Shown here one piece after another: positions 53,338-63,496 of a stretch of 64,000 bases of DNA. This stretch comes from Bugulina stolonifera (Eukaryota; Bryozoa; Gymnolaemata; Cheilostomatida; Bugulidae): NCBI GenBank assembly GCA_935421135.1, contig OW285195.1:8896391-8960390 (forward strand), given 5' to 3'. The number at the start of each line of letters is the position of its first letter. Position 1 is the stretch's first letter. The notes under the pieces are model-generated. The model did no database searches and was not told where the DNA came from. It saw only the letters and a program-made list of their open reading frames with translations. The position numbers were made by a program, and so were the translations under genes.

Positions 53338-54018
53338 TTATATTAGGTTGCCGACTTGACTGTATGATGCATGATACATGTCTATGTCTGTATATCATAC
53401 TTTTCTTTTGTTACTTTTCATGCATTACCTATCTGAAGACATTTAGTAGTGTATATCAAACTAACTGTTGGATATACTTTACACAGTTATACGTTGTATA
53501 GCTGACAAAATACATGTAGTTATTTAACATGGAGAAGTTTAAAACAAAATTCACTGCAATTGATTACAACAAACCTGCTTGATTCTATCCAATAATATGA
53601 AGAAAAAAGTTTGATGATGATTTTAGATGTTATAAATCTATAACAACAATGTTGTTTAGTAGTCAAGCAGAAAAAAACTTACTAGTTTTACTTCCGCTAT
53701 TAATTCCAAGTAAGAAAGCATTGATCTAAAGAGATCTGCATTTTTTCTAACTTGGGGTTGTAAAGACACTTCACCAATGTCAAAGTTAGTAGACGAGCAT
53801 TATAAGGTTGTATGCTCTTCCTAGCACCATCAATTACGCTTATGGGAATCAAACTGGGACTCTCACATGGAAGTCTAAAGCCTAGGTTATGGCTGCTCCG
53901 TTTAGTAATCAAGCAAAAGGTTTAAGATTAATGTGTTCTCTAGGCCCTATCAAATGGAGCATAATTATTTGGTGTGGTTACAATTACAATGTGTATACAT
54001 CTACAATGTATGTTGTAG

Positions 54019-54165
54019 TTTATCTCAGTTGGAGAATCTGGAATACCTGAATTTATCATGGGATGACCTCTCCTCAGTGATTCTACCTGATGAATTATTC
54101 ACCCACATGACCTCACTGAGACACCTGGATATGCAGAGCTGTAACCTAAGAACTATTCCAAAGAG
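54019..54165 (+). CDS. LRR exon 4
   Basis: 147 bp, phase 2 to 2, acceptor TGTTGTAG, donor AGAG|GTGAGT. Encodes SQLENLEYLNLSWDDLSSVI then LPDELFTHMTSLRHLDMQSC, ending LRTIPKR. It is separated from LRR exon 3 by 7 kb of intron holding the foldback and LTR elements, yet length, phase and motif match exon 3 exactly. Confidence 0.85.
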
Positions 54166-54423
54166 GTGAGTATAATTTCATTCTGATTATGAATTTACTA
54201 CTTCAATAAATCTGACGATTATCTTCAATATGGACATACCTACATACCGTTATATCGTGTATAGTATGTAGAGCTAACTAAGTGAGATCTTCATCTGTTA
54301 TGATAGCCCACTTTACACTGTGTATAATAATGTGCAACAGCTATGATAAATAAAATAATTTCACAGCTTGATTAGCATGTAGTCTGCTGGTTGGTCTACA
54401 TCTACTGGTTGTTTGTATTATAT

Positions 54424-55233
54424 TGTAATGATCTGGACATGTGCCTATACGACCTAAGCTAGCCTGATGGACCCCATAGCACCCTAAGTGCCTAGTAGTT
54501 GCTACAGCTCTACTTATCTAACTCTTGATACCTTGCACTTAGCTGTCTTGTTACTCATACCTACATTGTTATGCATGTTTTGACCATACACTTGTGATTA
54601 CATATCACTTATATACTTATAATGTGCATTACTGAGCAATTATGTCTTTTTTATACCGATGTAAAGAGGCCGACCTCATAGGATTACCTGATATTGAATT
54701 TGCATACGATCTAGATGGTTTTAAGCATCTTTTGTCAAACCCGACCTATTTTGAGTCGGCCATCGGGCTTCCAGCCGCCATGTTGTTGCGCAATTTCTGG
54801 ACGACACTGCGTCGTCTTTTTACGACACTATGTCGGCCTTTTTACCAGAACCTCCTTTGGAAGTTCTTATACGGATCACTCTAAAGCACATTGTTTTTTA
54901 GTTTGTTGTCTCAGTTGACGCTTGGATCTCAATAAAGACACATTTATACTTACATGCATGTACAGAGACTTTCACTTCGTAGATAGGTCATTCCAGTTGT
55001 TAAGGTCTTCGACCTTGCAACCCGAACTGCCTTCTAGGTCGGATCACTTTCTTTCTCAGTATAGTAAACAAGCATCGACTCGGGACCATATGGGTCGTTT
55101 TGAGTAGTTATTAGACTACTATTACCTGTTGATTTTTTATGTAATGAGAAGGTCTAGCACCACTCATAGGCTCTTCATTTTGGACGCGCGAGTCGTCTTA
55201 GGACGACAGCACAACCCCCCAAAAATCATTACA
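54424..55233 (+). mobile_element. Family-1 solo LTR (810 bp)
   Basis: Longest copy of the family, from TGTAATG (54424) to CATTACA (55233). It has the AATAAAGACACAT signal near 54931 and shares the unit GGGAAGTTCT/GGAAGTTCT-TATA region with 24495-25230 (which is inverted). It sits between LRR exons 4 and 5. The flanks (ATAT, ACAT) match imperfectly. Confidence 0.82.
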
Positions 55234-55359
55234 ACATATGTGTGGAGAGCGACTAAAAATTATGTAAAAAATTTTTAGTCTAACTTTTATATGTTTTAAA
55301 AAAAATGATAAACATTAATGTCGTTCAGGACTTCAAGGGGCTTGTTTTTCATTTTTTAG

Positions 55360-55503
55360 TCTGTCTCTACTGAAACATCTTGAACACCTGGACCTATCAG
55401 CTAACAACTTTAGTGAAGGCCTACCTGATGATGTGTTTACTGGTCTGACATCACTGAAGGTACTGAATATTAGTGAATGTGAGCTAAAGCATTTACCAGT
55501 AAG
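55360..55503 (+). CDS. LRR exon 5
   Basis: 144 bp (48 codons), phase 2 to 2, acceptor TTTTTTAG, donor GTAAG|GTAGGT. Encodes SLLKHLEHLDLSANNFSEG then LPDDVFTGLTSLKVLNISEC, ending LKHLPVR. It is a closer match to the widespread N-x-F-x2-x-LP LRR type. Confidence 0.88.
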
Positions 55504-55735
55504 GTAGGTTTATTCTCTTAGAAACCGGTACTTTCCCATTGCTACATCCATATTTATTTACATAGTTGTACATTGCATATTATATATTATACATATACAT
55601 ACCATACCATGCCAACATCATTTTCTTAGACGTTTTGCTTGTATTTGTTTTGATTGTTGAAACAGTGTTTAAAAAATTGTTGATAATCATTGATGTCGTC
55701 CAGGACTTCAAGGGGCTTGTTTTTTTATTTTTCAG

Positions 55736-55879
55736 TCTGTTTCTACTGAAACATCTTGAATACCTGAACCTATCAGCTAACGACTTTAGTGAAGGTCTAC
55801 CTGACAATGTGTTTACTGGTCTGACATCACTGAAGGTACTGAATATTAGTGAATGTGAGCTGAAGCAGTTGCCAGAAAG
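55736..55879 (+). CDS. LRR exon 6 (duplicate of exon 5)
   Basis: 144 bp, phase 2 to 2, acceptor TTTTTCAG, donor AAAG|GTTCGT. Encodes FLLKHLEYLNLSANDFSEG then LPDNVFTGLTSLKVLNISEC, ending LKQLPER. Both the ~45 bp before the acceptor (GACTTCAAGGGGCTTG) and the ~30 bp after the donor (TTTATTCTCTTAGAAACCGG) are shared with LRR exon 5, so the unit of duplication (~376 bp) included intron. No further LRR exon was found to the right. Confidence 0.88.
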
Positions 55880-56023
55880 GTTCGTTTATTCTCTTAGAAA
55901 CCGGTACTTCCTGATTGTTATATACATAATTACGCATGTACATATTTTATACATATACACGCCATACAGTGCTGTGCTGCACTCCGCTATGCCTCACCCT
56001 ACTATGTACCATACCAGATTATT

Positions 56024-56175
56024 ATTATTATTGAGTGATTGCACACCTTCAAAGAGGTGGTAGGGGTGTTTACCCCGCAGCCCTCGTCCAGCAATCCAGC
56101 CAGGTAGGAAGGAAGCAGGTACATGTGCCAAGGCACCTGTGGGGGAGATTATTATTATTATTATAATTATTATTA
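56024..56175 (-). repeat. Short fragment between two ATT microsatellites
   Basis: About 115 bp (GAGTGATTGCACACC ... GGCACCTGTGGGGGAG) lies between (ATT)n runs at 56022-56034 and 56148-56175. ATT tails mark the 3' ends of the neighbouring minus-strand LINEs, so this is probably the 3' end of another LINE or a LINE-dependent SINE. Confidence 0.5.
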
Positions 56176-57180
56176 TTGGTACGCACACTTGATGTTAAGC
56201 TGGTTAGTCTAGATTGTATTTGTCGTCCTCGGGTTAGAACAACTAGCCTGGGAGATCCAGTACTTTCTTCAAAATCCGTGCCGATCCCAGTAGTGCAGCA
56301 AGTTGCACTTCTGCGGTTTCTCTCTTTTCTATATTGAGTTTGTTCAGCTTTTCCTCCACATTCTCCACCGCACCAAGTGCCCCTACAACTATCGGTACAA
56401 TATTGGCAGATGTGCTCCACAGTTTCCTAAGTTCCCTTGCTAAATTGTGGTACTTCTCCACTTTCTCTCTTTCCTTTTTTTTTCTTTCTACCATCGCCAG
56501 GCACAACCACATCTATCAACCACGTGTGGCTCAGAGTCTTGTCCTTTACTACTACATGTATATCTGGTCTTCTGGCTGTTCTCACATGGTCGGTCTGTAG
56601 CATCATGTCCCATAGTATCTTCGAATTCTCATTTGCCATCACAGTTTCTGTTTCATGATCGTACCACTTCTTTCTTGCTTTAAAACCGTACTGTTTGCAC
56701 AGGTTTTAATGCACTATCTTTGCTACTCCATCATGTTTTTTCTTATATTCTGTTTCTGCAATCTTAGTACATTCACTCAAAGTGTAAAATGTTGTTTCAT
56801 CCCTTCCGTTGCACATTCTACATAGTGGTGTTCCCTCTCTCTTCTCAATATTCACTTTCCTCCACCTTGTTAGTAAAGCCTGATCTTGAGCCGCGGTCAA
56901 CATGCCTTCTGTTTCTTTCTTCATATATCCATTTTTAATCCATCTAAAGGTTTTCACCTGATCTGTGTTTGCAACCAGCCCTGGATATTGTCCGTGTAGT
57001 ACATTTCTCTTCCATTTCTTTTCCTTATCTTCTTTTGCTTTCCTCTTATATTCTCTCTTTGAGTTCTCCTTCTCCATTGATGAAAATAGTCTATTAAATT
57101 CTTTGTCTTTCATCTTTACATAAAAGACAAAGGATTTAATAGACTATTGTCATCAATGGAGAAGGAGAACTCAAAGAGGG
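56176..57180 (-). mobile_element. R2-type LINE fragment 1 (3' end, 5'-inverted)
   Basis: Minus-strand 3' part of a non-LTR retrotransposon. From 57113 it encodes a basic region, then a Cys-Cys-x-Cys knuckle-like stretch (CRMCNGRDETTFYTLSEC), then in other frames the restriction-like endonuclease core (RRPDIHVVVKDK ... LIDVVVPGD) and a C-terminal VVGALGAVENVEEKL segment. Several frameshifts. The expected His before the last Cys of the knuckle reads Tyr. Its 5' end carries a short inverted duplication (57124-57178). Confidence 0.8.
57054..57178. repeat. Hairpin from 5' inversion of LINE fragment 1
   Basis: 57054-57110 and 57124-57178 are inverted copies (55-57 bp, about 4 differences) with a 13-bp spacer. 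The arm on the left is LINE coding sequence, the right arm its reversed duplicate. Confidence 0.85.
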
Positions 57181-57285
57181 AGTATTATATTATTATTATT
57201 TTACGTGTTGATTTTTCTCAGCTCTTCAGCTGGTTGGATGTTGGTATCCGGTCGGGTCCCCTGACCTCAGATATCCAGCGCTCTC

Positions 57286-57628
57286 CTAAAAATACTCACA
57301 GATCCTAACAGGGCAGAAAATTGCGCTCTGTCTATTTCCTTCCTTCCTATATCTAGTTTCGACAATTCCTCTTTTAAATTTGCTACTGCTCTCAGAGCTC
57401 CAACCACAGCAGGAACAACATTCACGGAAGTCTTCCACAGTTTCTTGATCTCTCTCGCGAGGTCTTGATACTTTTCCCGCTTTTCCTTTCCTTTCTCTCC
57501 AACTCTGCCTCACCAGGCACTGCAACATCTATCACCCACACATGATCCAACTCTTTATCAACCACCACTATGTCCCGCCTTCTTGCTTCTACAACATGGT
57601 CCGTCTGTATTGTAAAATCCCTGAGCAC
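57286..57628 (-). pseudogene. Restriction-like endonuclease remnant of LINE 2
   Basis: Two overlapping frames: ARRRDIVVVDKELDHVWVID with VAVPGEAE following (the PDx12-15D-type catalytic core, with Pro replaced by Arg in RRRD), then a basic Lys/Arg region and the GIVETRYRKEGN end. Matching parts occur in fragments 1 and 3. Confidence 0.75.
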
Positions 57629-57725
57629 TTTGGCTTGAGCTTACTGCACTCACTGAGAATGTGGAATATTGTTTCATCTCTTTTGTTGCACATCCGACAT
57701 TCTGTTGTTCCTGAAGTTTGGGGTA

Positions 57726-58112
57726 TTAGTTTGGGGTATTATCTATGTAGTGCTTTTTCTGTCCATTCTTTTTCATGATTTTGCCTAGTTTGAGTGAGAT
57801 ATTCATTTTGCTTTGTTCTTTCATTAGTGACTTCAATAGTTTGTTGTATCCTTTCGCCTCATCCTGGATGTAGTCTGACAGACCATATTCCTCGGCTCGT
57901 ATTGTTTCTTCTACAGATATGAGTCCTCTACCACCCTCACCCCTTGCTAAGTACAGTCTTGCAACACTTGCTCTTGGATGTAACGCTCTATTCATTGTCA
58001 TTATTTTCCTTGTCTTTCTGTCCATGATTTGTAGGTCATCTTTGTGCCAGCCTAATATTCCACCAGTATATCTGACTACAGCCGCCGCCCACGTGTTAAT
58101 GGCTTTGATCAC
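57726..58112 (-). pseudogene. RT thumb/linker segment of LINE 2
   Basis: A 129-codon frame with AINTWAAAVVRYTGGILGWH, LQIMDRKTRKIMTMNRALHP and GGRGLISVEETIRAEE. These are the signature blocks after the RT palm in R2/R4-type LINEs. Confidence 0.8.
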
Positions 58113-58145
58113 ATTCCCTCCATTTAGCTTTGACTCCAGTATTAG

Positions 58146-58812
58146 TTAGATTCTTCTTTTGTATTCCATTGAGACTATCTCCTTCATTTCCCTCCTATTG
58201 ATATCATCGCTCTCTAGTATTCCTAAGTGTTTGTATCCAAGCTCTCCTAGGTCTTTCATCAGTTGCTCATCAGGTAACCATATGCCATCATCCTCTGCCG
58301 TTTTCCCCTGCCTCATAGCCAGCGTAGCACATTTCTGCAATCTAAATCGCATCCTTATGTCTTCTGTGTATATCCTAGCCGTCTGCACTAGGGATTCAAG
58401 ATTACTTTTTGTCTTTCCGAATAGCTTCAAATCATCCATATAAAGGAGGTGGTTGATCTTACCAGATTGATATCTGTTGAGATTGTACCCCTGCTTCGCT
58501 TCTCTGAGTAACACAGACAGTGGAATCAGGCATACAACAAATAGTAGTGGTGATAAGGAGTCTCCTTGGAAAATTCCTCTCTGTATATCTACAGTTGCCA
58601 AGTGGCGACCTTTTAGCCTCCAGAGATGTCCTCCATTTATTCATGCTAGATTTCAACATATTCCTCGCTCTCTCAGCCACCCCTACCATCTTCATTGTTT
58701 CCATGATCCATGAATGTGGTATCAAGTCATATGCTTTTTGATAGCCTATCCACCCCATTGCGAGGTTCGTTTTCCTCCTTTTGCAGTCTGTCAATATCAC
58801 TTTATCGAGCAT
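58146..58812 (-). pseudogene. RT palm of LINE 2
   Basis: Two overlapping frames. The first contains [20 protein letters not shown] then [10 protein letters not shown], holding the first catalytic Asp; the second contains [20 protein letters not shown] and the catalytic YMDDLKLFGK. A frameshift near 58600 separates them. Confidence 0.85.
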
Positions 58813-58868
58813 CAGGTGATCTTTAGTTCTTCTATAGCTTCTCCTGCACCCTTTTTGTTCTTCTCCAA

Positions 58869-59816
58869 TCAGGTTACTGTGCTCAAGATGTCTGTATATT
58901 TAATCGACAATACTGAGGTCATTACTTTCCAAACAATAGGCAAACAGGTGATTGGCCGATAATTTCCTGGTGTAGTCCCCTTTCCCTTGTCCCTTTGTAT
59001 CAGTGCAGTTCTGCCAAATGTCATCCAGTCAAGTCTTTGTGCTGTCTCCAGGCATTCATTCAGATATTTTGCCATCTTAGTGTGCAGTTTGGTCAGTTGT
59101 TTGATCCAAAAACCCTGCACAGCATCAGGGCCTGGTGCTTTCCAGTTGGGTAGTTTCATTAGCGCTTTTTTGAGCATTCTTTCTGTAATTATAGTCTCTT
59201 CTTGATTGTCTGTTTTGAGCTTATCCTCTACTCTCTTCATCCATGTTGTATTCACATTATGTTCAGTGGCACATCCCCAGATACCTAGCCAGAATTCCTT
59301 TTCTTCTTCTGCATCCGGTGTTCCATCACCTTCATTACTATTTTTCTCTATATTTTCATAAAATCTCTTCTGGTTGTTTTCAAACATGCGATTTTGCTGA
59401 TATTGTTTCACTCTATCCTCATGCCGTTTGATTTTTACGGCTGTTGCTATCAGTCTCTGTTTTAGTTCTTCAACAACATGTTGGTATCCCTTCCTTTTGG
59501 TGTCAAATTTCCATTCCATTTTCCTCCTCAGTCTGTCATTGTAGTTCCTCTTCCTTACCTCTTCTAGCCTGCTTATATTCTGCTGTAATTCCCCAACGTT
59601 CCTCTTCAATCGTACTTTCCATGTTGGTTCCGCTCTCTGGTTGGCTCCCCCCTTCGCAAACGTTTCTGTAACAATAACTGCACTAGCGTAGAATGTATCA
59701 TTCAACTCTGTGATGTTCTCCACTGGTAAATAGTCGACTATATCACTCACCTTCTTTATCTCCTCTGTCAATTTCCTCTTATCAATATGTCTAATGCTTG
59801 GTAGCTTTTCTCTCAC
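58869..59816 (-). pseudogene. RT fingers and upstream region of LINE 2
   Basis: 316 codons. A Lys/Glu/Arg-rich, probably coiled, N-terminal 200 residues precede the RT start: LPNWKAPGPDAVQGFWIKQL and GNYRPITCLPIVWKVMTSVL. The motif order is that of R2-clade elements. The Met at 59816 is internal to the original ORF. Confidence 0.85.
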
Positions 59817-60392
59817 TTCCTGCAGCCCTTCTTGATCCTTTCAATCAGTTCTTGTTCTTCCTTTGGCAGATGCTCCATCGCAGTGGTCTCCGTCCCTGTC
59901 GGGGTTTCTTCTTCACTTTGACTTCCTCTGCGAATAGCTACTGTATTGGTGATAGCCATTACAGTGCCTGATGTATCCTCAATTTCAATCTCGTTTCTCT
60001 CTTCCTGTTCTCCTCCCAATTCCCTAGCCCTGATCTCATCCAATTCTTCCGTTGTTAACCACTGTTTCTTGACAATAGTTCGTGCCTGCATTGCCAGTCT
60101 GCTCTCCTTCAGGTTGAAGCCGCCCCTCTCTCCCCATATGGTAGCCATCCGACACATATATCCCCTTATGGTTGGCTCACTCTTGTAATAGCATTCCATA
60201 ATCTCGATGTTTTCCTGCCTTGTAAACTTTGCTCTGTTCTCTCGGTCTTGTTTGACCAGTAGTACATGTAGGATAACGACCTGTCTTTGCTTGTTCTGAC
60301 ACAGAAGACCTGCCAGGCGAGGTAGAGTCTGCTAAGCTTCCTCTCCCATTCACACCGTTAGCTTGTACATTTCTTTCAGTCATTTCCATCAT
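59813..60392 (-). pseudogene. N-terminal region of LINE 2
   Basis: Two frames (60392-60177 and 60199-59813) with TIRGYMCRMATIWGERGG, KESRLAMQARTIVKKQW, then a Glu/Arg-rich stretch. This is a conserved but unnamed N-terminal block of RLE-type LINEs. No complete zinc finger was seen. Confidence 0.6.
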
Positions 60393-60546
60393 AAAGGGTA
60401 GTTTGTTTTCTGTCAGGTTTTTCTTCCTTAGCTGGCGGTTCTAACCGGAACCTAACCTGTGGACCAACAGGGTTCATGGTCCAGAGTAGCGTTGGGCACC
60501 AAGCCGATAATAGTGGATCCCGTAAGGGCCAACCCACCACTGGCAC

Positions 60547-60931
60547 TATTATTATTATTATTTTACTTGTTGATTTGTCTCAGCTCTTCAGCTGGTTGGA
60601 TGTTGGTATCCGGTCAGGTCAGGTCCCCTGACCTCAGATATCCAACACTCTCCTTAAAATCCTCGCAAATCCTAACGGGGCAGAGAATTGTGCCCTGTCT
60701 ATTTCCTTTCTTCCTATATCTAGTTTTGACAATTCCTCTTCTAAATTTGCTACTGCTGCCAGGGCTCCAACCACAACAGAAATAACGTTTACGGAAGTCT
60801 CCCACAGTTTCCTAATCTCTCTCGCAAGGTCTTGATACTTTTTCCGCTTTTCCCTTTCTTTCTCTCCAACTCTGCCATCACCAGGCACTGCAATATCTAT
60901 CACCCACACATGATCGATCTCTATATCAACT
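60547..60931 (-). mobile_element. R2-like LINE fragment 3 (3' end only)
   Basis: 385 bp similar to the last part of fragment 2, beginning with its own (ATT)n run at 60547-60565 and ending inside the endonuclease. Encoded HVWVIDIAVPGDGRV-like sequence is recognisable. It is a 5'-truncated insertion, inserted into a family-2 LTR. Confidence 0.8.
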
Positions 60932-62151
60932 TACAGTCTTACTCTTGCAGGTAGGTAGCTCCACCCACAGGTCTTCTTAGACCTAAGCGGCCGAGCTCAT
61001 CCTCATGCTCGTTTAAGCACTCTTTCTACACTCTTTGTGAGTTCTACATCATCGGAATTCAGCCGATCCCGGATTCTTCATTATTCTAGCGTCGGGTCTA
61101 AGCCCTCGGATCAATACTACTTCTTTCTACACTCCTTTGGAGTATAAACCCGCAGGCCTATGTCGACCCTGGACTCTTCCATTAGTCTCAGCCTCGGCCT
61201 ACGTCTTTATCAACAATCATAGAGCTTAAAGTAGTACAAAATTCAAAATATAGGCATTCTAGTTAGTAAGTTCATATTTTGGGCTTCAAAATGATACGCA
61301 ACTTGACTTGGTTGAACATGTACAAATGGCTGTATTTGAACCCCAAAAACCGTTGAAATATAGTGATTTTGTAAAAGCTCAGGAAATTTTTCCAGGAATT
61401 TCCAACTATTCATTGATGTCACTTGTCTGTTCAGTATGAATGAGCATCCACATAGTTGAACAAAGAAATAAAGACAACCAATGAGAGAGTGTTAGTTATA
61501 AATAGGCCAATTGTTACCATTGTCACTGTGGGAGTAATGCTCCTTACAATTATAGTTTAGTTTATTGTACTAGTGCACATGACTAGTTGATCTATTAAAA
61601 CCAGTAAAATGTCAATTGTAAGCAAGCCCATGTTCATTGACAAATTTCCGCAAATCATCGGGACAAAAGTGGAATCCCCTTTACACATTAATAGTTGAAG
61701 AATTAAGCTATGTACATGTTGCATGAATACTAAAATATAGACCGGTGATTCATAGTAATTTGCATTAGAACAACCAGCGTTTGCGCTGCTCATAGAACTA
61801 GTAGTCAATGTGCCGCTTGATCGCACTAGTGATAACCTGAACAAGTGACGTCACTTATTCACCTATTGTTGAATAGCTGAGCATTTTTGGCAATATAAAA
61901 ACCTTACAGTCTGATTACACTGAAGTAAATAAAGTAAATATAGTCAATTTGCATATCATCTTGAAGCTAAAAAGTGTTACCTAACTGACTAGAATGGTCA
62001 AATCCTCAAAAATTGAATACTTTAACTAACTGTTCACTCTTTATGTAATGTGTGGAAGCTACCTTGGTCGTCCTCTACCAACAACCAAGCACTTCCCGTA
62101 CCCGTGCCATATCGGCACTCGTACGTAACCCTACACAGCAAAATGTTGCAA
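60932..62151 (+). mobile_element. Family-2 LTR fragment, interrupted by a ~790-bp insertion
   Basis: 60932-61232 (GTCTTACTCTTGCAGG, GCCGATCCCGG, GAGTATAAAC, TCGGCCTACGTC) and 62026-62151 (TGTTCACTCTTTATGTAATG, then GTTGCAA as a mutated CATTACA end) are the two halves of the 3' part of a family-2 LTR. The 5' part was removed or covered by the LINE insertion. Confidence 0.75.
61233..62025. mobile_element. Candidate MITE inside the family-2 LTR
   Basis: Absent from the aligned family-2 copies. The ends are partly inverted: ATTCAAAATATAGGCATTCTAGTTAG on the left resembles, from the right, ATTCAATTTTTGAG...ATTCTAGTCAGTTAG. No ORF supported. The superfamily is unclear. Confidence 0.5.
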
Positions 62152-62835
62152 TAATAACAAATGAAGAGTGTGTTGTATTGGTTGAGCTGCTGTTAATTAG
62201 CAATTGATTCATCAACAGCCACTAGCTGTTTTGTGTCCCAGGTTTCACTGTTTAGCATTTTATTACAATTTGTAACCGAACAATCAAGTTGTAGAGACTG
62301 AAAAGCCTCAATGTATGTTAAATCATGTTCAAGTTTTGTAGGTAGTTCTACATTGAAAAATGTTGGTGTGGGATAATATTTTAATGATGAATAGTAGTAC
62401 AAGACTCATTTTTTATATATAGAGATTTATTTCTTAATATTTCGTCACTTATCCACTTATCATTTTATCCTCTGATGTAGTTATACATGTATGTAAATCT
62501 GGCAAATTCCGTTTGATTCCAACTTTTTTAATAAGCAGAAGCCAAACTTATCTCGGAAGTGCTAGGTAGTTATAACCTAACACATATCTGCCAATGTTGA
62601 ATATGCAAATGTCTTATAATCAGGTATATGGTAGAATGTATATACATAGAATGCATAATCATTATTATAGTGGTAGATGAATACAGTCATGTAATATGGT
62701 AGAATGGTATGTATGTATAATATCAACATGGCTGGGTTTGGATAAATTTGAGCAGGAGAAGATAATTTGACCAACCTAATTGAGTGGATATTTTTGGTGT
62801 AAATTGTATTACTATCTTTAATATACATGTAATTA

Positions 62836-63260
62836 CAGTAGAACTTGCTTAATTCAAACTCCAAGGGACCACCATAATTGGTTTGAATTTTGTGATTGCT
62901 TCATTTTATATAATGACATCCATCACATGTGCAGGAAAACAGTATAAAAATGCATTAGCTAAGGAACAGTAAAGCAATTAGTGGGTTTTCCCAGATTAGT
63001 TTGAGCAGAAACATATTGCAATAGTAACTACGAATAACTACTAACTACTAGCAACGATTATTAGGTGACTAATGCTGGCTGTGGTAGTATTATCATTGAT
63101 TACAGCGTGAGTCTAAGCCGCATGAAGTTTGAATTACATAATTATGATAAGTTTGAATTATTTGAAGTCATTTATGTGGTGCTCAGCAGGGACCATAGCT
63201 AACAGTTTGAACTAACCAAGTTTTTGAATTATTCAAGGTTGAATTAAACAAGTTCTACTG
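62836..63260. mobile_element. pogo/Tigger-type MITE (425 bp)
   Basis: TA duplications (62834-62835, 63261-63262) flank inverted ends CAGTAGAACTTGCTTAATTC and CAGTAGAACTTGTTTAATTC. The sequence AATTCAAACTCCAAGGGACC after the end is the well-known pogo/Tigger-like subterminal pattern. No transposase ORF. Confidence 0.88.
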
Positions 63261-63349
63261 TACTTATATTATTACTATAACATGAGACTACATTGTATAT
63301 TATAGCACACGTGACAGCCATTACTTGCTACATCTCAAATGAATATAAT

Positions 63350-63496
63350 AACCACAAAAAAACATTTTATAATATTATGCATTTTCGACATCCTCTGTTT
63401 GCAACTGAGGTTGTCGCAATGGCAGGCTGGGTCTCACAACACATACTGCTATTGCTGCCCCAAGAGCACCTGACCATGTTTAGCAAGCTGGAGTAG
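63350..63496 (+). CDS. Possible terminal exon, unassigned
   Basis: The segment around 63379-63496 reads FRHPLFATEVVAMAGWVSQH then ILLLLPQEHLTMFSKLE and a stop, a composition unlike the surrounding AT-rich DNA. I found no convincing acceptor or homologue and cannot connect it by phase to the LRR exons. It could be a chance ORF. Confidence 0.25.
   Translation, partial: NHKKTFYNIMHFRHPLFATEVVAMAGWVSQHILLLLPQEHLTMFSKLE

Larger units (their letters stand above)
57182..60546 (-). mobile_element. R2-like LINE fragment 2, nearly full length, degenerate
   Basis: About 3.4 kb on the minus strand, ending in an (ATT)n tail at 57183-57203. In sense order: leader (60546-60392), N-terminal region, reverse transcriptase, and restriction-like endonuclease near 57628-57286. 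The open frame is broken into at least seven pieces by frameshifts and stops. RT catalysis motif YMDD and an RLE rather than an apurinic endonuclease place it in the R2/R4/NeSL/Hero group. It is dead. It lies downstream of the last LRR exon found, opposite in strand to the LRR gene. Confidence 0.85.

Noticed and set aside
56334..56683. Several Ser/Phe-rich plus-strand ORFs (56334-56683 and similar at 57542-60188)
   Set aside because: Antisense readings of the minus-strand LINE coding sequence.
61557..61844. 95-codon minus-strand ORF
   Set aside because: Within the candidate MITE that interrupts the family-2 LTR; no motif.
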